Shown here: piece after piece, positions 26,632 through 36,603 of the stretch
Layout: each line of letters starts with the position of its first letter
Numbering within the stretch: the first letter of the stretch is position 1
Position numbers and translations under genes: made by a program
NCBI RefSeq assembly: GCF_009363155.1
Contig: NZ_CP045302.1
Coordinates: 3,517,001-3,581,000, forward strand
DNA: 64,000 bases
Source: Azotobacter salinestris
GTDB taxonomy: Bacteria; Pseudomonadota; Gammaproteobacteria; Pseudomonadales; Pseudomonadaceae
Direction of reading: 5' to 3'
The notes under the pieces: model-generated
Database searches by the model: none
Seen by the model: the letters and a program-made list of their open reading frames with translations, nothing else
What the model was told of the DNA's origin: nothing

Positions 26632-27705
26632 CTACGGCTTGATCGCCACCTTGAGCACGCCGTCGCGCTGGTGGGCGAACAGGTCGTAGGCGGCCTCGAT
26701 GTCGTTCAGCCCGTACTGGTGGGTGACCAGCGGCTTGAGGTCGATGCGCCCCGAGGCGACCACGTTGAGCAGGCGGCGCATGCGCTCCTTGCCGCCGGGA
26801 CACAGCGAGGTGACGATGCGGTTGTCGCCGAGGCCGGCATGAAAGGCGCCGAGAGGAATGGTCAGGTCGCTGGAGTAGACGCCCAGACTGGACAGGGTGC
26901 CGCCCGGCTTGAGCACGCGCAGGGCGTTCTCGAAGGTCGACTGCAGGCCCAGTGCCTCGATCGAGGCGTCCACCCCGCGTCCGCCGGTCAGCTTGAGGAT
27001 CTCGTCCACCACATCCACTTTGCGGAAGTTCAGCGTGACGTCGGCGCCCAGCCGCCGGGCGATCTCCAGGCGCTCATCGACCCCGTCGATGGCGATGATG
27101 GTGCTGGCGCCGCGCAGCTTGGCCCCGGCAGTGGCACACAGCCCGATCGGCCCCTGGGCGAACACCGCGACGATGTCGCCGATCCGGATGTTCGCCGCCT
27201 CGGCGCCGGCGAAGCCGGTGGACATGATGTCCGGGCACATCAGCACCTCCTCGTCGCTCAGGCCGTCCGGGACCGGCGCCAGGTTGGCCTGGGCGTCGGG
27301 CACCAGCACGTATTCGGCCTGGGTGCCGTCGATGCTGTTGCCGAAGCGCCAGCCGCCCATCGGCTTGTAGCCATGGCAGGCGCAGCCGCCGTCTTGGGAC
27401 GGGTAGCCGTCCTGGCAGGCATAGGAGGTGAAGCTCGGGCAGATCGCGCCGGCGATGACCCGCAGGCCTTCCCGGTAGCCCTGCACGTTGCTGCCGAGCT
27501 TTTCGATGATGCCCACCGGTTCGTGGCCGATGGTCAGGCCCGGGGCCACCGGGTACTCGCCCTTGAGGATGTGCACGTCGGTGCCGCAGATGGTGGTGGT
27601 GGTGATGCGCACCAGGGCGTCGTTCGGTCCGACGTCGGGGATGGGCTTGTCCTGCAGTTCGATTCGGCCGGGCTCGACGAACACGGCGGCTTTCATCATG
27701 GGCAT
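26632..27705 (-). CDS. zinc-dependent alcohol dehydrogenase
   Basis: Medium-chain dehydrogenase of 357 residues. Catalytic zinc ligands are in TTICGTDVH (Cys near 41) and GHEPVG; the cofactor fold has VAVFAQGPIGLCA, followed by IAIDGVDERLE, where the Asp suggests NAD. The region that usually holds the four-Cys structural zinc is changed (CPSFTSYACQDGYPSQDGGCACHGYK): it still has four Cys but with unusual spacing. The substrate cannot be read from sequence; small secondary alcohols or aldehydes are typical of this branch. AAGGAGA precedes the start. It converges with serB 15 bases away. Confidence 0.88.
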   Translation of the reverse strand: MPMMKAAVFVEPGRIELQDKPIPDVGPNDALVRITTTTICGTDVHILKGEYPVAPGLTIGHEPVGIIEKLGSNVQGYREGLRVIAGAICPSFTSYACQDGYPSQDGGCACHGYKPMGGWRFGNSIDGTQAEYVLVPDAQANLAPVPDGLSDEEVLMCPDIMSTGFAGAEAANIRIGDIVAVFAQGPIGLCATAGAKLRGASTIIAIDGVDERLEIARRLGADVTLNFRKVDVVDEILKLTGGRGVDASIEALGLQSTFENALRVLKPGGTLSSLGVYSSDLTIPLGAFHAGLGDNRIVTSLCPGGKERMRRLLNVVASGRIDLKPLVTHQYGLNDIEAAYDLFAHQRDGVLKVAIKP

Positions 27706-27796
27706 GGCGGTCTCCTTTTCCGGACGGGCAATTCGGCAGTCTAGGCGCCTGTCGCGCTCCGAGGCCCGGACCCAGGTCAAGCGTCGGAAAGGTGAC

Positions 27797-27821
27797 AGGA
27801 CAGGCGCAGGCTGCCTGTCCT
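27797..27821. terminator. hairpin between fimX and the alcohol dehydrogenase gene
   Basis: AGGACAGGC (27797-27805) pairs with GCCTGTCCT (27813-27821) around seven bases. It follows the fimX stop (27831) on the minus strand. T-tracts are short on either side. Confidence 0.55.
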
Positions 27822-27830
27822 TTCGTGCGG

Positions 27831-29897
27831 CTACGCCTCGTGGGGGAATTCGTAGTTCATCGCCGGGCCCGGTGCCTGCAGATAATGCCCCTGAATATAG
27901 CTGACCCCGGCCTGCCAGAGCGTCGCCAGCACACTGGCGTTCTCGATGCCCGGCACTATGCTCGGCCTGCCCTGCGCATGCAGGCTGGCCAGCAGGGCCT
28001 TGAGGCTTTCCTGGCCCTCCTCCTCGGCCAGGGCTGCGGTGAAGGTGCTGTCGACCTTGACGTAGTCCACCGGCAGGTGGCGGAGCGTGTTGAAGGGGTT
28101 GAGGGCGCGGCCGAAGTGGATCAGCGCGCTCTTGCCGTGCAGTTCGGCGAAGCCCTCGACCAGGGCCCTGGCCTGCTTGAGGTAGACGGTCGCGTCGGCC
28201 TCGTCGAGCTGCAGGATCAGCGCCGCGGCGGGCAGCCGCGCCGCGCGCAGCACCGTGCCGAGCCAGGGCAGCAGCGTCGGGTCCTGCAGGCTGGGGGCGG
28301 ACAGGTGGACGAACAGGTGGGTGTCGTGGCCCCTGGCGCGATGCGCGGCGAGCTGGCGGATGGCATTGAGGATCACCCAGCGGTCCAGGATCTCGGCGAG
28401 GCCGGCCTCGCAGGCGGCGGCGAGGAAGTCGGCGGGCAGAAGCTCCTTTCCCTGGGGATCGACCAGCCGCAGCAGGACCTCGTAGTGCTCGGCGCTGTCC
28501 CCGCGCAGGCTGATGATCGGCTGGAACAGCAGGCGGAAGCCGTCCTTCTCCAGGGCATGGCGGACCATGGCGACGACGCTGCCGCGGCTGGCCTCGGCGG
28601 CCAGCGCCTCGACCGGATCGTACAGTTTCAGGGCATTGCCGTCGGCCAGCGTATCGGCGCAGCGGTGGGCGCGCTCGATCGCCAGTTGGGCCCTGGGCGT
28701 CGTCTCGTCGAGAGCGGCAACGCCGATCGACAGGGTCAGCTGCACGGTCCGTTCGGCAACCTCGAACAGGTGGGTTTCGACCTTCTTCAGCAGGGCGGCG
28801 AGCCGCTCCCGCACCTGTTCCGGCTTCACGCCGGGCTGCAGCACGGCAAAGGCATCGTCGGCGAAGCGCGCCAGCTGGGCCTCGGCGGGGAACGCGCCGC
28901 GCAGCAGCGTGGCCAGGTCGGCGAGCAGCTGGTCGATGCCGGCGAGGCCGAGGTCGGCGTGCAGCTGGGCGTAGCGGTCGAGGCGCAGGTAGGCCAGGCA
29001 GGACGGCTGTCCGCTGTCGGCCGCGCGGTTGCAGGCGGTCTCCAGCAGTTCGAGGAAGTGGTTGCGGTTGAACAGGCCGGTGATTCGGTCCTGGCTGCTG
29101 ACCTCGCGCAGCTTCTCTTCCAGCTCGCTCTGGATGCTTTCGGCGCGCAGTACCGCCTGGATGCAGGGCTCGCCATCGTAGGTGGCCGGCGACAGATCGA
29201 TGCGCATGCGGAACTGGCGGCCTTCGGCGCCGACCCCGTTGCACTGCAGCATGCCCTCGCTGCGGCCGCTGGCGTAGTTCTTCAGGAAGTCGCGGAACAG
29301 GGCCTGATCGCGACCGGCGACCAGGTCGATCATCGGCATGCCTTCCAGTTCGTCGGCCTCCTCGTAGCCGAACAGTTCCAGATAGGCGCGGTTGGCGTAG
29401 ATGTGCATGCCGTCGTGCACGTAGGCGATGGCGTCCACCGAGCTGTCGAGCAGCAGCTGGCAGCGCTTCTCCGCCTCGCGCAGGGCGATCTCTGCGCTGC
29501 GCCGGGCCCGGCGCTCGTCCAGGTTGGCCAGCTCGCGGTCGGCGACCAGGATCAGGCGCTCGTCCTCGCCCTGGGGCAGGGCGTCCTGGGCGCCGAGGGC
29601 GAGGGCCTCGGTGATCGCATCGGAGTCGTTGTCCGGCAACAGCTGGATGATGGGGATGTCCCTGGCCAGGCGGCGAAGGGTGGCGATGGCCTCGGCGGGG
29701 CTGAGGTTCTCGCTGTGCGGGGCGGCGATCAGCAGATCCCAGGTCTGCTGCAGGCACTCGGCGAGGTCCTCGCTGGAGGTCAGGCGGTGTACCCGGGTGG
29801 CGCGGCCGGCGTTGCGGAACAGGCTGACCAGACGCTCGGCCTCGTTCTGCGAGTCTTCCAGAATCAACAGGCGGACGGTTTTCTTCTCGATGGCCAT
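27831..29897 (-). CDS. fimX: FimX, c-di-GMP receptor for type IV pilus assembly (degenerate GGDEF-EAL)
   Basis: Protein of 688 residues with the FimX order: receiver-like domain (residues 8 to about 125), PAS (about 140-255), GGDEF (about 265-420) and EAL (about 430-680). The GGDEF site is replaced by FADDAF and the EAL motif by EVLLR, so neither catalysis is expected; the EAL domain binds c-di-GMP instead. In Pseudomonas and Xanthomonas FimX sits at the cell pole and promotes pilus extension and twitching. Its place between serB and psd is conserved. Confidence 0.92.
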   Translation of the reverse strand: MAIEKKTVRLLILEDSQNEAERLVSLFRNAGRATRVHRLTSSEDLAECLQQTWDLLIAAPHSENLSPAEAIATLRRLARDIPIIQLLPDNDSDAITEALALGAQDALPQGEDERLILVADRELANLDERRARRSAEIALREAEKRCQLLLDSSVDAIAYVHDGMHIYANRAYLELFGYEEADELEGMPMIDLVAGRDQALFRDFLKNYASGRSEGMLQCNGVGAEGRQFRMRIDLSPATYDGEPCIQAVLRAESIQSELEEKLREVSSQDRITGLFNRNHFLELLETACNRAADSGQPSCLAYLRLDRYAQLHADLGLAGIDQLLADLATLLRGAFPAEAQLARFADDAFAVLQPGVKPEQVRERLAALLKKVETHLFEVAERTVQLTLSIGVAALDETTPRAQLAIERAHRCADTLADGNALKLYDPVEALAAEASRGSVVAMVRHALEKDGFRLLFQPIISLRGDSAEHYEVLLRLVDPQGKELLPADFLAAACEAGLAEILDRWVILNAIRQLAAHRARGHDTHLFVHLSAPSLQDPTLLPWLGTVLRAARLPAAALILQLDEADATVYLKQARALVEGFAELHGKSALIHFGRALNPFNTLRHLPVDYVKVDSTFTAALAEEEGQESLKALLASLHAQGRPSIVPGIENASVLATLWQAGVSYIQGHYLQAPGPAMNYEFPHEA

Positions 29898-30021
29898 GGC
29901 AGGAACAGAATCGGCGCAGGGCGGTTGCAGGCCGCCGGAAGCCGCTCGAGGCTGTTTCCGACCCGCTCACCGCGGAACAGGGGGTTGGCGGAATCTACAG
30001 GGACCGCCGGGGCGAGTCAAA

Positions 30022-30056
30022 GTGCGGGAGGGCCGGCTGTGACCGGCATCCCGCAC
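30022..30056 (-). terminator. terminator after psd
   Basis: GTGCGGGA...GCCGG (30022-30036) pairs with CCGGCATCCCGCAC (30043-30056) around about six bases. On the minus strand a TTTG follows. It lies 14 bases after the psd stop. Confidence 0.6.
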
Positions 30057-30070
30057 CTTGCGACAGGCGC

Positions 30071-30943
30071 TCAGGCGGCGCCGTGCGGCCGTGTCTGGCC
30101 GATCGGCTGGCCCATGCGCAGTTCGCCGAGGGGGGCGAGTTCGTCGCGCCAGCACGCCTGGCCCGCTCCGAACAGGAGGATGACCGTCGAGCCGAGCCTG
30201 AAGCGTCCGAGCTCCGCACCCTTGTCCAGGTGGATCGGCGGGCGCACTGCCTCGTCGTAATGCCAGCGCTTGATCTGGCGGGGCGGCGGGGTGACCACCC
30301 CGGCCCAGACGGTCTCGATGCTGGCGACGATCATGGCGCCGACCAGCACCACGGCCATGGGGCCGCACTCGGTGTCGAACAGGCAGACCAGGCGCTCGTT
30401 GCGGGCGAACAGCTCGGGCACGTTCTCCGCGGTGAGGCGGTTCACCGAGTACAGTTTGCCCGGCACGTGAATCATCTCGCGCAGGGTGCCGGCCAGCGGC
30501 ATGTGCACGCGGTGATAGTCCCTGGGCGACAGGTAGACGGTGGCGAAGTTGCCGCCCTGGAAGGGGGCGGCGGTGGCCGTGTCGCCGCCGAGCAGCTCCT
30601 GCACGCTGAAGCTGTGGCCCTTGGCCTGGAAGATACGCCCCTGCTCGATGATCCCGAGCTGGCTGACGGCGCCGTCGGCCGGGCTGAGAATGACGCCGGG
30701 CGTTGGATCGAGGGGGCGGGCGTCCGCCTTCAGGGCGCGGGTGAAAAAGGCGTTGAAGTGCTCGTAGGCGGTCGGCTCCTCGATCAGCGCCTGGCTCATG
30801 TCGACCTGAAAGCGGCGGGCGAAGGCCTTGATCAGGGTGTTCTTGACCCAGGGCGTGCGGCATTCGGCGAGGCAGCCGGCCGCGCGCGACAGCAGGTGGT
30901 GGGGCAGCAGGCGCTGGCCGAGGAGGAACAGGCGGTCTTTCAT
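30071..30943 (-). CDS. psd: phosphatidylserine decarboxylase proenzyme
   Basis: Inner-membrane enzyme of 290 residues that makes phosphatidylethanolamine from phosphatidylserine. The self-cleavage site LGST is visible ([12 protein letters not shown], about residues 248-258), where the Ser becomes the pyruvoyl group. Family motifs [18 protein letters not shown] and PGKLYSVN are present. The gene is nine bases downstream of rhdA and probably in one operon with it. Confidence 0.95.
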   Translation of the reverse strand: MKDRLFLLGQRLLPHHLLSRAAGCLAECRTPWVKNTLIKAFARRFQVDMSQALIEEPTAYEHFNAFFTRALKADARPLDPTPGVILSPADGAVSQLGIIEQGRIFQAKGHSFSVQELLGGDTATAAPFQGGNFATVYLSPRDYHRVHMPLAGTLREMIHVPGKLYSVNRLTAENVPELFARNERLVCLFDTECGPMAVVLVGAMIVASIETVWAGVVTPPPRQIKRWHYDEAVRPPIHLDKGAELGRFRLGSTVILLFGAGQACWRDELAPLGELRMGQPIGQTRPHGAA

Positions 30944-30952
30944 CGAATCTCC

Positions 30953-31768
30953 TTAGATCTCCACCGGCGTGTCCGGGTGGTTGCCCCATTCGCCCCAGGA
31001 GCCGGCATAGCCCTTGACCCGCGGGTAGCCGAGGGCCCTGGCGATCAGGTAGGTCAGGCCGGAGCGGTGATGGGTCTGGCAGTGGGTGACGACTTCCTTG
31101 TCCGGGGTGATGCCCAGCTCCTTCAGGCGCTCGGCGATGTCGGCGCGGATGCGCAGGGCGCGGGCCGGGTCCATGGCGGCGGTCCATTCGAAGTTGACCG
31201 CGCCGGGGATGTGCCCGCCCTTCGCCGCGAGCACCTTCTCGCCGCGGTACTCCTGCGGCGAGCGGGCGTCCCAGATGGCCAGGTCGGTGGCGCCGAGACG
31301 GCCCTGCAGGTAGTCGCGGGTGGCGCTCGGCTCGTCGTGCAGGGTGAGCGGCACGGGACCGCCGGCCGGCGTCGGGACATCCCGGGACAGCGTGCGGCCC
31401 TCGGCCAGCCAGGCGGTGAGGCCGCCGTTCAGGTAGTGGTAGCGGTGGTGGCCGATGACGTCGAGCAGCCAGACGAAGCGTCCGGCCCAGCCGCCGCCCT
31501 CGTCGTCGTAGACCACGTAGACCGCTTCCGGGCGGTGGCCGAGCTCGCCGAACAGGGCCTCCAGCTGCTCCCGGGTGGGCAGCAGGCCGGGCGCCGGCGG
31601 CTGGCCGAGCTGGGTGCGCTTGGGATCGACGAAGCGTGCGCCGGGGATGTGGCCCTCGGCGTAGCGGGCGGCGCTGGTCAGGTCGACCAGGATCAGCTCG
31701 GGCACCGTCAGGCGGGCGTCCAGATCAGCCGGTTCGATGACCAGCGGCAGCGAGGCGAAGTCGGCCAT
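30953..31768 (-). CDS. rhdA: thiosulfate sulfurtransferase (rhodanese RhdA)
   Basis: Two-domain rhodanese of 271 residues that transfers sulfane sulfur from thiosulfate to acceptors in the cytosol. The active-site loop is HCQTHHRSG in the C-terminal domain, with the persulfide-forming Cys first. CQTHHR is the loop known from Azotobacter vinelandii RhdA, a protein of the same length. The N-terminal domain (residues 1-130) is inactive and lacks a Cys at the matching place. It precedes psd. Confidence 0.93.
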   Translation of the reverse strand: MADFASLPLVIEPADLDARLTVPELILVDLTSAARYAEGHIPGARFVDPKRTQLGQPPAPGLLPTREQLEALFGELGHRPEAVYVVYDDEGGGWAGRFVWLLDVIGHHRYHYLNGGLTAWLAEGRTLSRDVPTPAGGPVPLTLHDEPSATRDYLQGRLGATDLAIWDARSPQEYRGEKVLAAKGGHIPGAVNFEWTAAMDPARALRIRADIAERLKELGITPDKEVVTHCQTHHRSGLTYLIARALGYPRVKGYAGSWGEWGNHPDTPVEI

Positions 31769-31838
31769 GGGAGACTCCAGGCAGTCGGTGGGAGGGTGGA
31801 TTGTAGCCGCAGCCCGGCGGGCTCCGGCAGCGCAGGGA

Positions 31839-32870
31839 TCAGTATTCCGGTTCGGGCAGGCTGGCGAGGATATGCCGGTAGCTGGCCATGCGCTGCGGCT
31901 GGATGCGGCCCTCCTCGAGGGCCTTGAGCAACGCGCAGCCGGGTTCGCGGTCGTGCTTGCAGTCGCGGAAGCGGCAATGGCCGAGCAGGTCACGGAACTC
32001 GATGAAGCCGGCCTCGACATCCGCGCGGCTGACGTGGCCCAGGCCGAACTCGCGGATGCCGGGCGAGTCGATCAACTCGCCGCCCCCTGGGAAGTGGAAC
32101 AGCCGGGCGGTGGTGGTGGTGTGCATGCCCTTGCCGGTCTGCTCCGAGAGAGCGCCGACGCGGGTGTCGATTCCTGGCAGCAGGCTGTTGACCAGCGACG
32201 ACTTGCCCACCCCGGACTGGCCGACGAAGACACTGACGTGGTCGTCCAGCGCCGCCTGCAGCGCCTGCATGCCGGCGCCCTGGCGGGCAGAGACTTCCAG
32301 CAGCGGATAGCCTAGGCGCTGGTAGGTGGCGAGCAGGGAATCGAGACCGGCGGCGTTCTCCTCGTTCACCAGGTCGGCCTTGTTCAGCAGCAGCAGCGGG
32401 CGGATACCGGCGTGCTCGGCGGCGATCAGGTAGCGGTCGATGAGGTTGGCGTGGGGTTCGGGCAGCGGGGCGAAGACGATGACGATCTGGTCGACGTTGG
32501 CCGCCACCGGCTTGAGCTGGCCGCGCATGTCCGGCCGGCACAGTTCGCTGCGCCGCGGCAGTTGCGCGACGATCACTCCGACCCCCTGGTTGCCGGCGCG
32601 CCAGACCACCCGGTCGCCGGTGACCAGCGTCGGCAGGTTGGCGCGCAGGTGGCAGCGGCAGACCTGACCGGCCAGCTCGCCATCGTCGGCCTCGACTTCC
32701 ACCTGGACGCCGAAGTGGGCGATCACCAGGCCGGTCTGTTCCGGCCCTAGGTCGCCGCCTTCCAGCTCGTCGAGCAGGCGGGATTCGCGCTTGGCGGCGC
32801 GGGCGGCGCGCTCTTCCTGGATCTTTTCGATGCGCCAGCTCTGGCGGCGGGTCAGTTGGCGTTTGGCCAT
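31839..32870 (-). CDS. rsgA: ribosome small subunit-dependent GTPase A
   Basis: GTPase of 343 residues that checks late maturation of the 30S subunit. After a basic N-terminus ([10 protein letters not shown]) comes an OB fold, then a circularly permuted GTPase with LNKADLV (G4) before [13 protein letters not shown] (G1) and [11 protein letters not shown] (G3). The C-terminal zinc finger is [14 protein letters not shown]. The start MAKRQ is the usual one. Divergent from orn, sharing a symmetrical promoter region. Confidence 0.95.
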   Translation of the reverse strand: MAKRQLTRRQSWRIEKIQEERAARAAKRESRLLDELEGGDLGPEQTGLVIAHFGVQVEVEADDGELAGQVCRCHLRANLPTLVTGDRVVWRAGNQGVGVIVAQLPRRSELCRPDMRGQLKPVAANVDQIVIVFAPLPEPHANLIDRYLIAAEHAGIRPLLLLNKADLVNEENAAGLDSLLATYQRLGYPLLEVSARQGAGMQALQAALDDHVSVFVGQSGVGKSSLVNSLLPGIDTRVGALSEQTGKGMHTTTTARLFHFPGGGELIDSPGIREFGLGHVSRADVEAGFIEFRDLLGHCRFRDCKHDREPGCALLKALEEGRIQPQRMASYRHILASLPEPEY

Positions 32871-32907
32871 GGCTCGGGGATCGGGTCGCGGGTGGCTGGG
32901 GGCGGCG

Positions 32908-32936
32908 AGTTTAGCATGGGCCGGCCCTGCTAAACT
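32908..32936. promoter_or_regulatory. symmetrical divergent promoters for rsgA and orn
   Basis: AGTTTAGCA (32908-32916) and TGCTAAACT (32928-32936) are perfect inverted copies flanking GGGCCGGCCC. Each arm reads as an extended -10 (TG-C-TAAACT) pointing outward: the left arm to rsgA on the minus strand, the right arm to orn. No convincing -35 is seen, as expected for extended -10 promoters. Confidence 0.55.
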
Positions 32937-32960
32937 GCGGCAAAGCCAAGGAGTATAGCC

Positions 32961-33503
32961 ATGCAGAACCCGCAGAATCTGATCTGGATCGACCTGGAAA
33001 TGACCGGTCTGAATCCGGAGAGGGATGTCATCATCGAGATGGCGACCATCGTCACCGACAGCGAGCTGAACATCCTGGCCGAGGGGCCGGTGATCGCTGT
33101 GCATCAGAGCGACGAGATCCTCGCCGGCATGGACGAGTGGAACACCCGCCAGCACGGCCGTTCCGGCCTGACCCAGCGGGTCCGCGACAGCCGTATCGAT
33201 ACTGCGATGGCCGAGGCGCAGACCCTGGCCTTCCTCGAGCAGTGGGTGCCCAGGGGCAAGTCGCCGATGTGCGGCAACAGCATCTGCCAGGACCGGCGCT
33301 TCCTCGCCCGCTACATGCCGGATCTGGAGGCCTGGTTCCATTACCGCCACGTGGACGTCTCGACCCTCAAGGAGCTGGCCGGGCGCTGGGCGCCGCAGGT
33401 GCGCGACAGCTTCAAGAAGACCGGCACCCACCTGGCGCTGGACGACATCCGCGAGTCCATCGCCGAGCTGTGTCATTACCGCGAGCACTTCATCAAGTAC
33501 TGA
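32961..33503 (+). CDS. orn: oligoribonuclease
   Basis: DEDDh exonuclease of 180 residues that degrades very short RNAs and pGpG, so it also closes c-di-GMP turnover. Metal-binding motifs: IDLEMTGL (DxE), the central [12 protein letters not shown] (Asp) and [11 protein letters not shown] (His and Asp). The length equals that of known Orn. ATG 32961 follows AAGGAG. It is transcribed away from rsgA and ends close to queG, which converges on it. Confidence 0.95.
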   Translation: MQNPQNLIWIDLEMTGLNPERDVIIEMATIVTDSELNILAEGPVIAVHQSDEILAGMDEWNTRQHGRSGLTQRVRDSRIDTAMAEAQTLAFLEQWVPRGKSPMCGNSICQDRRFLARYMPDLEAWFHYRHVDVSTLKELAGRWAPQVRDSFKKTGTHLALDDIRESIAELCHYREHFIKY

Positions 33504-33518
33504 GCCCGAGGCGTCGGC

Positions 33519-34583
33519 TTAGCCCCGGCCATGGCGGCGCAGGGCCCAGTGCACGTGCTCGCGCACCAGCGCCGAGGGATGCTCGCGGCGCGCCTCGAGC
33601 GCCTCGAGCACCGGGATGGTCGAAGGCGCGTTGCCGAGGCCGACCGCCAGGTTGCGCAGCCAGCGCTCGTAGCCGGCCCGGCGCAGCGGCGAGCCTTCGG
33701 TGCGGGCGAGGAATTCGGCCTCGCTCCAGCGGAAGAGGGCGGCCAGTTCGGCGTTGTCCAGACCGTGGCGCGGCTGGAAGTCGCCTTCCGTCGTGGGTCG
33801 GGCGAAGCGGTTCCAGGGGCAGACCAGTTGGCAGTCGTCACAGCCGAACACCCGGTTGCCGACCAGCGGACGCAGCTCCTCGGGGATCGACCCCTTCAGT
33901 TCGATGGTCAGATAGGAGATGCAGCGCCGCGCGTCCAGCAGCCTGGGGCCGACGAAGGCGCCGGTCGGGCAGTTGTCCAGGCAGGCCGTGCAGCGTCCGC
34001 AATGCTCGTCGGCGTGGGGGGTATCGGTGGGCAGGGGCAGGTCGACGTAGAGCTCGCCGAGGAAGAACCAGCTGCCGGCCTTCCTGTTGAGCAGCAGGGT
34101 ATTCTTGCCGATCCAGCCGAGTCCGGCCTGCTCGGCGAGGGCCTTCTCCAGCACCGGGGCGCTGTCGACGAAGGCGCGGTAGCCGAACGGGCCGATTTCT
34201 CCCTGGATGCGCTCGGCCAGCTGCTGCAGGCGCTTGCGGATCAGCTTGTGGTAGTCGCGGCCGAGGGCGTAGCGGGACAGGTAGGCCGTTTCCGGCGCGG
34301 CGAGGCGCTCGGCCATCCGGGTGTCGCCCGGCAGGTAGTCCATGCGCAGCGAGATCACCCGCAGGGTGCCCGGCACCAGCTCGGCGGGGCGCGAACGCTT
34401 GTTGCCGTGGGCGGCCATGTAGTCCATCTCGCCCTGGTAGCCGGCGGCCAGCCAGCGCTGCAGGTGGGCCTCGTGCTCGCCCGGATCGATGCCGGCGATG
34501 CCGACCTGCTGGAAGCCCAGTTCGCGGCCCCAGTCCTTGATCGACTGGGCGAGACGGGCAGGATCGGGGGCTTTGGCGGACAT
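33519..34583 (-). CDS. queG: epoxyqueuosine reductase
   Basis: Cobalamin- and Fe-S-dependent enzyme of 354 residues for the last step of queuosine formation in tRNA. Two 4Fe-4S motifs are visible: CGRCTACLDNCPTGA and, later, CDDCQLVCPWNRF. The N-terminal FQQVGIAGIDP and the GLGWIGKNTLLL segments are typical, and a HEAT-like repeat closes the protein. The start MSAKAPD is set at 34583. It is divergent from nnr (59 bases apart). Confidence 0.93.
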   Translation of the reverse strand: MSAKAPDPARLAQSIKDWGRELGFQQVGIAGIDPGEHEAHLQRWLAAGYQGEMDYMAAHGNKRSRPAELVPGTLRVISLRMDYLPGDTRMAERLAAPETAYLSRYALGRDYHKLIRKRLQQLAERIQGEIGPFGYRAFVDSAPVLEKALAEQAGLGWIGKNTLLLNRKAGSWFFLGELYVDLPLPTDTPHADEHCGRCTACLDNCPTGAFVGPRLLDARRCISYLTIELKGSIPEELRPLVGNRVFGCDDCQLVCPWNRFARPTTEGDFQPRHGLDNAELAALFRWSEAEFLARTEGSPLRRAGYERWLRNLAVGLGNAPSTIPVLEALEARREHPSALVREHVHWALRRHGRG

Positions 34584-34642
34584 GCTGAAGGAAACCTGTG
34601 TTAGATGCGATAATTCTGCCAGACCTTGGAGCCGATCGACGC

Positions 34643-36142
34643 ATGCCAGACATCCGGGAAGATTTGCCGCTTTTCCTTTATACCGCTGCCCAAGTGCGCG
34701 AACTCGACGCACGCCTGATCGCCGCCGGCACGCCCGGCTTCGAACTGATGCAGCGTGCCGCCCACGCTGCCTGGCGGGCCCTGCGCCGGCGCTGGCCGCA
34801 GGCCGGCGCCGTGACGGTGTTCGCCGGCCGCGGCAACAATGCCGGCGACGGCTACCTAGTCGCTGCGCTGGCACAGCGCGCCGGCTGGCGCGTGCGGGTG
34901 CTGGCCGTGGGCGATCCGCAGCAGCTGCAGGGCGATGCAGCCCTGGCCCGGGACGAGGCGCGGCAGGCCGGGGTGGCGATCGAGCCCTGGAGCGAGTGCG
35001 CGCCGCTGGACGGCGTGCTGGTCGATGCGCTGCTCGGTACCGGCCTCGGCGGCCCGGTGCGCGAGCCCTATGCCCAGGCGATCCGCCAGATCAATGCCAG
35101 CGGCCTGCCGGTGCTGGCGGTGGACATTCCCTCGGGGCTCAGCGCCGACACCGGTTGCGCGCTGGGCGTGGCGGTGCGCGCCGAGCTGACGGTGACCTTC
35201 ATCGGCCTCAAGCTGGGGCTGTTCACCGGCGAGGCGCCGGACCATGTCGGCGCGCTGGTGTTCGACGATCTGGCGGCCGATCCGCAGATCGTCTCCGCGC
35301 AGCCGGCCACGGCCCGGCGGCTGGCCGCCGGCAGCGTGGCGCGCCTGGCGTCGCGGCCGCACACCGCGCACAAGGGCCATTTCGGCCATGTGCTGGTGGT
35401 CGGCGGCGATCTCGGCCTCGGCGGCGCGGCGCTGCTCAGTGCGGAGAGCGCCCTGCGCGCCGGTGCGGGGCTGGTCAGCCTGGCGACCCGCGACGCGCAC
35501 GTGCCGGCGGCGCTGGCGCGGCGGCCGGAGCTGATGAGCCGCGGTGTCGAGTCGGCCAATCAGGCGCTGGCGCTGATGAACCGGGCCGATGTGTTGGTGG
35601 TCGGCCCGGGACTTGGCCAGGAGGCCTGGGGGCGCAGCCTGCTGTCGGCGGCGGCCGGCCTCGCGCAGCCCCAGGTGTGGGATGCCGACGCGCTGAACCT
35701 GCTCGCCGCCGGCGCAGTGGGCGCCCCGGCGAAGGCCGTGCTGACACCCCACCCCGGCGAGGCCGCACGCCTGCTGGGCAGCGATATCGGCGCGGTGCAG
35801 GCCGACCGGCCGGCGGCGGCCCTCGCCCTGGCGCAGCGTCATCGCGCGGTGGTCATCCTCAAGGGCGCCGGCAGCCTGGTGGCCGACCCGCAGGGACGTC
35901 TGGCGCTGTGCGACCACGGTCATCCGGCGATGGCCGGTGCGGGGCTCGGTGACGTCCTGGCCGGTTTGGTCGGCGCCTTGCTGGCCCAGGGGCTGGACTC
36001 CTTCGAGGCTGCGTGCCTGGCGGTCTGGCTGCATGCCTGGGCGGGCGAGCGGCTGGGCGCGCAGGGGCGCGGGCTGGTGGCCAGCGATCTGTTCCCGGCG
36101 ATCCGCCAGTTGCTGGAGGAGCATTCGCCGTGCCTGAGCTGA
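34643..36142 (+). CDS. nnr: bifunctional NAD(P)HX epimerase / ADP-dependent NAD(P)HX dehydratase
   Basis: Repair enzyme of 499 residues that converts hydrated, damaged NAD(P)HX back to NAD(P)H. The N-terminal YjeF_N epimerase domain (residues 1 to about 215) has [11 protein letters not shown] and [11 protein letters not shown]. The C-terminal YjeF_C kinase-like dehydratase (about 235-495) has [10 protein letters not shown] and [20 protein letters not shown]. The ATG MPDIRED was chosen; an upstream in-frame start overlaps queG's leader. It overlaps tsaE by 13 bases. Confidence 0.93.
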   Translation: MPDIREDLPLFLYTAAQVRELDARLIAAGTPGFELMQRAAHAAWRALRRRWPQAGAVTVFAGRGNNAGDGYLVAALAQRAGWRVRVLAVGDPQQLQGDAALARDEARQAGVAIEPWSECAPLDGVLVDALLGTGLGGPVREPYAQAIRQINASGLPVLAVDIPSGLSADTGCALGVAVRAELTVTFIGLKLGLFTGEAPDHVGALVFDDLAADPQIVSAQPATARRLAAGSVARLASRPHTAHKGHFGHVLVVGGDLGLGGAALLSAESALRAGAGLVSLATRDAHVPAALARRPELMSRGVESANQALALMNRADVLVVGPGLGQEAWGRSLLSAAAGLAQPQVWDADALNLLAAGAVGAPAKAVLTPHPGEAARLLGSDIGAVQADRPAAALALAQRHRAVVILKGAGSLVADPQGRLALCDHGHPAMAGAGLGDVLAGLVGALLAQGLDSFEAACLAVWLHAWAGERLGAQGRGLVASDLFPAIRQLLEEHSPCLS

Positions 36143-36597
36143 GCCTCTTCGCCGCCGACGAGGCGGCTCAACTGGTCCTGGGCGAGCGCCTCGGCGCGCT
36201 CACCGAGGGCTGCGGGATCATCTTCCTGCACGGCGATCTCGGCGCCGGCAAGACCACCCTGTCGCGCGGCATCCTGCGCGGCCTGGGGCATGCCGGTGCG
36301 GTGAAGAGCCCGACCTTCACCCTGGTCGAGCCTTACCGGATCGGCGAGCGACAGGCCTACCACTTCGACCTGTATCGCCTGAGTGATCCGGAAGAGCTTG
36401 AATTTCTTGGCATTCGTGACTATTTCGAGGGTGAGGCCCTGTGCCTGGTCGAGTGGCCGCAGCGCGGCTCGGGCTTCCTGCCGAGGCCGGACCTCGAAAT
36501 CACCATTACCCAGCAAGCGGGAGGCCGCGTCTTGCGCCTGTCGCCCCATGGCGCACGGGGCGAAGCCTGGTGCGCCTCTCTGGCTCAGGAGAATTAG
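36130..36597 (+). CDS. tsaE: tRNA threonylcarbamoyladenosine biosynthesis ATPase TsaE
   Basis: P-loop ATPase of 155 residues that works with TsaB and TsaD to make t6A37 in tRNA. Walker A is [10 protein letters not shown] (residues 33-42), followed by [11 protein letters not shown] and [12 protein letters not shown], which are hallmark motifs. The start is a GTG (36130) overlapping the end of nnr, giving [11 protein letters not shown]; longer readings upstream are shadows of nnr. It is followed closely by amiB, as in many gammaproteobacteria. Confidence 0.93.
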   Translation: MPELSLFAADEAAQLVLGERLGALTEGCGIIFLHGDLGAGKTTLSRGILRGLGHAGAVKSPTFTLVEPYRIGERQAYHFDLYRLSDPEELEFLGIRDYFEGEALCLVEWPQRGSGFLPRPDLEITITQQAGGRVLRLSPHGARGEAWCASLAQEN

Positions 36598-36603
36598 AAC
36601 ATT

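Noticed and set aside
27792-30260. 822-codon plus-strand frame opposite fimX
   Set aside because: Length comes from the strong third-position GC of fimX. It crosses from fimX into psd and has no domain.
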